Below the pieces are notes generated by a model that was not told the origin of the DNA, made no database searches, and saw only the letters and a program-made list of their open reading frames with translations. From Nemertoderma westbladi (lineage: Eukaryota; Xenacoelomorpha; Nemertodermatida; Nemertodermatidae): DNA of 64,000 nucleotides. Location: contig JAUCBJ010000012.1 of assembly GCA_032718475.1 (NCBI GenBank), positions 1-64,000 of the forward strand, written 5' to 3'. Below are positions 56,344 through 64,000 of this stretch, piece by piece. Within the stretch, counting starts at the first letter, position 1; every line of letters starts with the position of its first letter. The position numbers were made by a program, and so were the translations under genes.

Positions 56344-57512
56344 TGTAAAAGCTTTTGCGGAATTAGCTGGTTATTTTCCCCGCAAAGTACTCTGTAGTTG
56401 GTTTAACGGACATAAAAAGCCGTTTCCTTACTGTACCGGTGTTTTAGAGAACATAAAAAGCCATTTCTTCTGTATGTGTACTTTAGCGGACATAACTAGC
56501 AATTTTATGTCGCAATACGCTAAAATCCTCTTGACACAGTGTAGTTACTATGATGACGGCTAACAGCTGATCTGTACACGTGGAGCTTTTCCTTTGTTCT
56601 CTGTTCTTTCTTTGTTCGGTCGACCAATCAGAGCGTTTTTTGACTCTGTGTTGGAGATTGTATACAGAAACTCATGCAATTGAGTCAGTTGGTGTATTTT
56701 GTCCACAGCCAGAAGACCGGCTTTGGAATCTCTGTGTTTTCAGGCTTTAGCAAAACATTAGTAGGCTTGATCATAGAACGTATAACCGTTATCTAAACAA
56801 TTCATACCTAATCAAACAAAACAATCAAAACACCGCATTTTTACTGCTATTTACTGTCGGTTATTAATTATATCAGTTGATGGAATATTATTATATTGGG
56901 ATAATATCGATCAATAATCAGAAACCCCAATCTTCTTGATATACTGAAGGTTAGAGAGACTGGTTACATATAACAATTGCGACTTACATTATATTGGTTT
57001 TGGAGTGAATCTAATGCTATTTCATAGGCACTACATGAGTCAGTGGTTGTTCTCTTTATATGTGACTAAAATTAGTGAAGGTCGGCAGATCGGTGTGCAG
57101 CATTGTGCGGTAGTGTGCATGATTGTGACTGATAACGAAGCATCTCCTAAAGAATGCGCTTTATACATGAATCCATAGCCATCCCGTTGTGTCTAGTGTA
57201 AGTCATAACTCTGTTTACATATTTAGAGCGCCATGTCCTAAAGGAACTGTTAATATTTCCCAAAAGTGAATAATATTGGTCAGAGATTATATATTAACAA
57301 TCAGTCGAATAATACAGTAGGCCTACACCGCAATAAGGTCAAGGCTTCCGAATCCAGTCTCCCGGGTATATGCAGCGGGTGAATGGTCGCGCATAGACTG
57401 GCTTCGGCTAATGTAGTGTATCAAATACTCGTCATAGGCTAAAGTCGATTTATAATCTAGAAGACATCTAAATTTGGCAGGTTAAACTGCTAAAGGTCTG
57501 AAAGCGCGAACA
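56344..57512 (+). repeat. 5' LTR of copy C (about 1169 bp)
   Basis: Begins TGTAAAAGCTTTTGCGGAAT and ends GCGCGAACA, the same termini as copy B. Moderately diverged from B (numerous substitutions and small indels), so it is an older insertion. Confidence 0.85.
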
Positions 57513-60500
57513 ATAACGGTTATTGCTTCTGTATTGCAGTAGGCAATAAAGCTGAAGTACCGGTCAACCGGTACCCAGTAGGCCTGACTACCTAACCACC
57601 CGGACCGGTACTTACAGCAGTACAGGTACAGCAGTATTATTCGATTTTGATAATTATATACCGGTAGGCCTTAATAATTAATCAGGGACTGCAGCCCTGG
57701 TTTTTTATTGGGATTTTACTTATTTCTGTCAGTTTTATTTATTTGTAGCCCAATATTGAGCAGAAGACGTGTAAGCCTGCCCAGATTGTACAGATAATTT
57801 GTAGGCTGGACTGTTGTCTGACTGTTGTTAAGTCTGAAGAGATTGCGGTGTGTGTAGAGTGTATGTCCGATAAAGTACTAGTTAGGAAAGTAGGGGCTTC
57901 CAGTGCTGTGAGGTAAATCCCCTCGAAAGAATAAGTCGTACTACTCGGTTAGAACGCATACTAACTAACCATTTCGGAGTCTGCATATACTGTAGTTTGT
58001 TTAGGCTTGATAGTAGTCTACCAGCGTTTTGTCTGTATTTTGTATGTGTAGTCTGTACGGGTAGTGTAATATTTCTTATTTAGATAATTTGTAGGCTGGA
58101 TTGTTGTCTGGCTGTTGTTAGGTCTGAAGAGATTGCAGTGTGTGTAGAGTGTATGTCCGATAAAGTGCCAGTTAGGAACGTAGGGGCTTCCAGTGCTGTG
58201 AGGTAAACCCCCTCGAAATAATAAGTCGTACTACTCGGTTAGAACGCATACTAACTAACCATTTCGGAGTCTGGATATACCATAGTTTGTTTAGGCTTGA
58301 TAGTAGTCTGTCAGCATTTGGTCTGCATTTTGTTTGAGTAGTCTGTACGCGTAGCGTAATATTTATTATTCAGAGTTTATGCGATTATTCGCAACATTCA
58401 TATCCCCAAGTTTATTCCTACAGTAATTGTGCTTGTTATATATACCGTTATAGTTAAATTAACCCCGGTACTACATCAGGGCTGCTTGGCGTAGGTAAAG
58501 ACTGGTGATTTTGTGCCCCGGTCACTCCAGCAGATGCCGTGGTTCTTTTAGCTGTACAAGTATTTCTAACTGCTAGTTATTTGTTGTATAAGTACTTGTA
58601 CCTAATCCCAGTTAAACATGAGTATGTGTTTCATATATGGTTGCCATAAATAATTCGACATGTGATACATATATGTAAATGTTACAGTGTTGTCAAATGT
58701 GATCCATATGTGGAATGTTCACATGTGATACACATATGTTTTTTATGTGACAAGTGCGACAAAAAGAGTAAAAATTTAAACTGAGACCGACCAATCACTG
58801 GTGTGGGTCTGCATTTCCTATAGAGAGGTGGGGCGGGGGGGGGGGGGGGGGGTAGCCTACCTCAGTACCTTATCCTATCCAATCCCTACACCCTATCCTA
58901 CGGCCCTACACCTACCCTATACATTTAGAGAAGGAAGCATCGGAGTATATATGAAAATATTTAATCCATAGTGATATGAGAGTATCCTTAATAGATTTTG
59001 GTTATGATCCGTAAATTCGTATTCTATTAGTTAGATTTAATTAAGTTATCTAATTTCCAGCTATAATAGATTATTCATTTTGATAAATCTTCGAAAATTA
59101 ATTAATTCTAAGATCATATAATTGCTCATATGATATTTTATATCTAATTTTAAGACATCTTTTCCATACAACATATATATACCACATATGAAACATATGT
59201 TCAATTTTTTAACGGGATAAGAACTGCAATAGGCCTGCCTACCTTACGGATGGTATAGTGCATGTATGTTATCTGTCTATGTCTGTACCCCTTACTGATA
59301 CTTAGCAGCGCAGATGACAATGCACAACCACAACCTGACAAGTGAAAACCACCACACAGCCATACATATGTTTGTCTAATTCTGTTAATACAGCACTGTA
59401 CAATGCACATGCACAGCACAATGTGCATAGTGCAAGGCAGAAAGCAGGCAAGTCACACACTGCATCACTGAACAATTGAGTGGACTATGACTGTATGATA
59501 AGCGGTAGGCTTATGCAACGCATTATGCTGTTATGGGTAAAATATAAAATAATTTGCGATTCACTAGCTAAACTACAAGCGACACGACGTGGTTAAGAAG
59601 AAAGATTGCAGGATCAGACTATGAAATGCCTATCATTTTAAGAATGTGTCCCACCACCAGCCCTCAAATGCAATAAACAAAACAATTGGACGATCGACTA
59701 TGGTTACTTCAATTTAGTGTCCATACAGCCTTCACAGATCATTTAAACCTTATAGCAGGCCTATGTATTGATTATACATTATATGGTTAAATAGCCGGTA
59801 CTTTGAAAATACAGTATAACAAAAAATATAGATTCAACGTATTATACTGCTGATTAAAACGATATTTGTTCTTAATGCAAAAAGCTGAGTAGTGACATCA
59901 ACAAATTCCGCATCCCCCCTCGCTATTCTTTTCTGTACATGTATTACTGTAAGGCCTGTATTACCATAAGGCAAACATGTGTGCAACATATAAAATCCAT
60001 GAACTGGATTACACAATTACGAATTGAATAGTTTATGGATTTAAATTTAACTCGGAGTCTTGGCTATGGCTATTTCACATATGCTCGACATATATTATTC
60101 ACATGCGCATTCTCACACATTTATTTATGATAAATTCATATGTGCAACATATAAATACCATAAATGGCGATACACACATTCTAAGTGTATGTATCACCGC
60201 ATGCGTGACATGTATTATTCATACATGAGCATAAAAACCCAATTTCCAGACACACCTATTCCATACAACATATATATACCACATATGAAACATAAGTTCA
60301 TGTTTAACTGGGATTTAGGGTTTAGTGTACAGTGCTTTCCGAAGGTAATTAGTGTGTAGGCAGTATATTTGTGTTGTAAAGTGGTTAATAGGCACGTTGG
60401 TTCTGGTAGACCGCGGTAATTAACTTCTAGGTAGGAACACTCCGTGATACATAACGTAGTACTTATAGCGATACGGCTATAAGTCGTCAGACGGTGGTAT

Positions 60501-61420
60501 TTTTTCTATCTGGACAACGCAGTATATTTACTACTGCTTTGTTATTTTCAAATACCGTATTACCTTGTCCATTGTAATAACCAGATATTCTAACCCTTTG
60601 TTAGGCTGGTTTGTAGACTTCTTGTAAAATTACCCTAAAAATTCGTACGTGTAATTTTTTGTGTTTATTTAGAGATTGTAATCTCACCCCGAATTTTACG
60701 TAATTTGTAGTATTAAGTAACTTAGGTAAATTAGAATTATTTGTTTTAGTGTCCAACCAGTAGCACTTCACTGAGAGCGCACAGCTTCTGTGTAGTGACT
60801 CCTTCCCAGAAATAATAACATTTATTTCAAACATTGACAAAACCCATTAAACGGGTACACAAATATTATAAATCAACTCAAACCGATTTATAAAATAGTA
60901 GGCCTGTCATACATCAATTAGGTCTTAATGTCAGTTGGACTACTGCTTAAATAACAGTAATAAGGTAAAGTAAAGTAACCAAGTAACCCCTAAAATTCAG
61001 AAATTCAATTATTCTAAAATAATTGATATACCGGTATTTACGATAGGCTTATTATATTTATTTCTATAAATTTAGGCTGAAAATTATACCGGTATTCTGT
61101 AGTTAATTCTAGTCTGTAATAACACTTATATATATACTATAAGTGTAATCTGTATACCGGTATTCACGATAGGCCTATTATATATTTATATATATTTGTG
61201 CTGAAATTTATATATACCGGTATTCTGTGACAAACCTAGTCTGTAATAATACTTATATATACACTATAAGTGTATACCGGTATTCTAATATATTGTATAT
61301 ATATTACGTTACATAGAGTAACAATATCGGTAATTAATTACTAGGCTAACAGTTGATACTGAATTACTAGACTTGCTTTAACTGTAATATAGCAGTAGGC
61401 ATTCAACTGTACAAACAAAC
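57513..61420 (+). other. 5' leader of copy C
   Basis: About 2.2 kb once the insertion at 58607-60312 is excluded. It has the tandem duplication (units near 57880 and 58170) and the TACCGGTA series near 61030, 61089, 61157, 61213 and 61275. No ORF of note. Confidence 0.75.
58607..60312. mobile_element. DNA transposon inserted in the copy C leader
   Basis: The ends CCCAGTTAAACATGA and TCATGTTTAACTGGG are inverted repeats. Comparison with copy B shows a clean insertion with a 2-bp AT duplication (58605-58606, 60313-60314). The interior is rich in CATATG/ACATATGT palindromes, and about 50 bp of the right end, including ACATATATATACCACATATG, is repeated internally at 59168-59215, suggesting a nested or internally duplicated element. 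G(18) lies at 58835-58852. No transposase was found (1.7 kb, non-autonomous). Confidence 0.75.
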
Positions 61421-64000
61421 ATGTCTGACACAAAGCAAAACCTGTCAGACAGTCTCCTAGATACAACCATCTGTGACCCAGACAGGAGCGTGGAACGTGT
61501 GAGACCGAAGTTCAATTCACCTCCTACTGTAAGAAAGATCATCCCTCCAGTGGTAATATCAGACCCTAGGCTAGTCCAACACCGTAGGTCTATCATAGGC
61601 ACGCAAGCTCAAGTCAAGCGAGACCAAGAAGCAGCGGAACAGCAGCAACACTCGAGCCGAGAACTTATTTCTCAGCGGCCCGACAGCTCCAGTAGTGCGG
61701 ATACTGTAGAGCTTACACCCGAGCGCGGAGCTAAGATGGCAGATGCGGTTTATTCGGATCCCCTTCTCATCCTTCCTGCAGCCGTACTCACTAGGGTATT
61801 GATTGCGGTGGAGGAACACCAGATTGATTGGGCGAGAAGTAAGCGATCGACCAAGGATAGTTATGCGGGATACACAAGGGAAGAACTGAAGTCTATTGTT
61901 GAGTCGCAATGGAACTTCCCCAGACCCCGACTCCCGTTTGACTTATCAGAAGCTGCCTGGGAAGACATACACAGGATGGGAGTGACCAAAGAAACCAGCG
62001 ATCCAGCTGTGTGGAAGAGGTCAGCAGCAGGATACGTACAGGGATTCTTCAGCTCTATGGAGCGATTAAAGGAACAACTGTTTCGACAACCCCAAGGACC
62101 TCAAGCGCAGGGAGAGCTGCTTTATCAAGTTAGAGAAAGAATTCTACGAATCAGACTAATCTTATCGGCCTTTGAGGAGGCTTCTAAAAGAAGACAAGAC
62201 ACGTCGTTGCAAGTTGCCGTAAAGACTTGGTTTCAGCGGGTGAGTCTCCAAGTTCAAGGAACTGCCCAGTGGAAATCTCAGTTGGCTGAGCGCTCAACCC
62301 ATGGAGAATCAACAGACGCTACATTTTCCCAAGTGGAAAGTGAAGCGACGGCAGAGAAACCGCATAAGAGGGATGCTATTGACATCTATCTGTCGGACTA
62401 TCAACGTTTTGTAGGAGATGAAAGTTGAGGAGAAGGCTAGATGGACTTAGCCCTAATAGTGAAGGAGCCAAGCTTGTGTTGGACGCAATAGATGCGGATA
62501 TGATAGCTGCAAACCAAGCTAAATTTGATGAACGCCTCCGCATCGCTAGATCCAAGAAGAACAAGTAAAGAAAAAACATATAGAAGACAGAAAGACAGCG
62601 GCAGTGGCAGCAGCAGTGGCAGCGGCAGAAGCGGAAAGAAAGGTGGTAGAGGTGGAAAGAAAAGCGGCAGCGGCAGCAGCCGAAGTGGAAAGAAAAGCGG
62701 CAGTAGCAGCGGCAGAAGCGGATAGAAAAGCGGCAGAAATAGAAAGAAAGGCAGTGGCAGAAGCAGAACGGAGAGCGTCTGAAGAGATCGCCCAACTAGA
62801 GTTGGAAAATATTCAAGAGAATCAAGACTGCATAAATAAACAGTTAACAGCTAGTCAAATGCAGATGATGAGTCGATCTACTCCCAAAAGGCAGGGATTT
62901 ACATCATCTGATGAAGGCGATACCACCGATCCTGAAGGTGGAGGAAATAGATCTCATCTAAGTAGGCGTAGAAGAATGTCCCACCGTCAGAAATTGCCTG
63001 ATTTGCCCCCAGCTGTTAGAAGGCAACTAACTAACACAGACTTAGGTAGTACAGAACCCACAGACCAAATAATTAAAATAGAAAGACTCCCTACTATAGT
63101 AGATGAGCCTGAAATAATTAGGCCTGTTCTCGAAGCCACCCCTTCGGTGATAGAGACACCTGTACTCCCTGAACCTGCCTCTGAATTCCCTCTGCACAGC
63201 ACTAAGCTACCTGTGCCCCACAGAACCACCCCTGAAAATGTTCATGTCCTGGACTCCGAGCGAAATATTAATGATTTGTCGCCCGTTGTCCCTCGTCCGC
63301 CCGCTACAACGTTGGCGCCTCCCGCTTCGGCGGTCGAGTGGGTAGATGAGGGACGACGGGAGATGGGTCTCCTGCTCGGGCAGCTGAGGGAACACCGTTC
63401 TTGCTCCTCTCAGCAGGTCCAGGAGATGGGGGAGACTGTGCAGCAGTTAAAGGGAACAATTAGAGAGGGTAGGTTAGAGTTGCAAGAAGTGCAGCAAAGT
63501 ATTGCGTTAGAACGCGATAAACTAGTAAATCTCCAAAAGGGTATACCACCACCCCCTGTAACAATGTGTCAACCTGTTAGGTCTGAAGTATTTCATGCGC
63601 AAGGTGTGGAGCCTACACGCATCTATACTGCTAGTGAAGTGGAAACTCCTATAGTAAACCCTATTAAGGGTAATTATAAACCTATTGATAATGATATTCC
63701 ATATAGACCTGATCATAATCCGAGAAATTTATATACCGATAACTCGATATTAAATAACACGATGGCCCAAGAAAGTTTTACGCGTCAAATGGCTAGAACC
63801 GAAGCCCGTCAAGCGGTAAAGGTGGGAGAGATCGTCAAGTTCAATGGAGATGAGATGAAATGGTTACCTTTTAATGAATATTACAAAGATAACATACAGA
63901 ACTCTGTGCTATCTAACGGAGAGAAACTTAGATTCCTCATCGAGTGCTTGGAAGGATCTCCCAAGTTAATGGCGTTAAAGTTTATTGGACATCCAGATGG
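61421..64000 (+). pseudogene. Gag of copy C, frameshifted, partial
   Basis: ATG at 61421 (MSDTKQNLSDSLLDTTICDP). Same order as copy B Gag. Single-base deletions relative to B shift the frame at about 62424 (after QRFVGDE) and about 62550 (after LRIA); the second restores another open frame through the Ala/Glu/Lys tract (about 62595-62790), STPKRQGFTSSDEGDTTDPE, the second coiled coil (about 63390-63530) and the start of the DUF1759-like region (KFNGDEMKWLPFNEYYKDNI) to the edge. The 62525-62725 ORF (Gly/Ser/Lys-rich) is an out-of-frame reading of the Ala tract. Confidence 0.85.

Larger units (their letters stand above)
56344..64000 (+). mobile_element. BEL/Pao retrotransposon copy C, 5' part
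   Basis: Plus-strand copy: LTR 56344-57512, leader 57513-61420, gag from 61421 to beyond the right edge. Colinear with copies A and B, apart from a 1.7 kb DNA transposon in the leader. Gag has two single-base frame losses. The left flank is ATGGC; the matching right flank lies outside the window. Confidence 0.9.

Noticed and set aside
59201-60359. Short ORFs inside the transposon in the copy C leader
   Set aside because: AT-rich palindromic DNA with no transposase motif.
62525-62725. Gly/Ser/Lys-rich 66-codon ORF in copy C
   Set aside because: Out-of-frame reading of the Ala/Glu/Lys tract of Gag.

Overview
The window is nuclear DNA of an animal, probably an AT-rich marine invertebrate; I cannot name the species. 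The evidence is spliced genes with GT/AG borders, three recognisable metazoan genes (a DLGAP/GKAP family gene, a BORCS7-like gene and an SR splicing factor), and several copies of a BEL/Pao retrotransposon, a superfamily known only from animals. Dispersed foldback elements, minisatellites and poly(G)/poly(C) runs fill most of the rest. Fewer than 2 kb looks like host coding sequence.

Layout. 1-8542: BEL/Pao copy A on the minus strand (gag, protease and start of RT, 2.2 kb leader, 1.18 kb LTR). 8611-13749: the last three coding exons of a DLGAP gene on the plus strand; copy A lies directly upstream, probably in an intron, and the last intron is almost filled by a 4.2 kb minisatellite. 16483-19653: a decayed DNA transposon. 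20-24.6 kb: hairpin and dispersed repeats. 24737-25045: BORCS7-like gene. 25588-26091: SRSF2-like gene. 27.37-28.98 kb: a 22-23 bp minisatellite. 29-30.4 kb: two possible exons of an unidentified minus-strand gene, one with its splice donor repeated five times. 30.5-33 kb: foldback elements. 34.5-37.2 kb: a decayed transposon-like gene split by a TA-flanked DNA transposon that itself carries a tRNA-derived SINE.

37979-54061 (minus strand) is the most interesting part. It is a complete 16.1 kb BEL/Pao element (copy B) with 5-bp target duplications AAGTC, LTRs that differ at only about 8 positions, and a purine-rich tract next to the 3' LTR. It has lost protease, RT, RNase H and the integrase core, keeping gag and an integrase C-terminal (DUF5641) remnant. 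Between that remnant and the 3' LTR it carries about 4.2 kb of extra coding sequence in the gag orientation (called X1, X2 and X3 here) that I cannot assign to any family. X3 has three tandem zinc knuckles. X2 is split by a LINE fragment whose 5' end is folded back as an 86-bp inverted duplication.

54.1-55.6 kb is a duplicated low-copy repeat, 55.9-56.2 kb a possible hAT-like fragment, and 56344-64000 is BEL/Pao copy C on the plus strand (LTR, leader with a 1.7 kb DNA transposon insertion, frameshifted gag), running off the right edge. Copies A, B and C share leader architecture, including five regularly spaced TACCGGTA palindromes just upstream of gag. Copy A, which retains protease and at least the start of RT, shows the kind of enzyme supply that copy B would have needed in trans.
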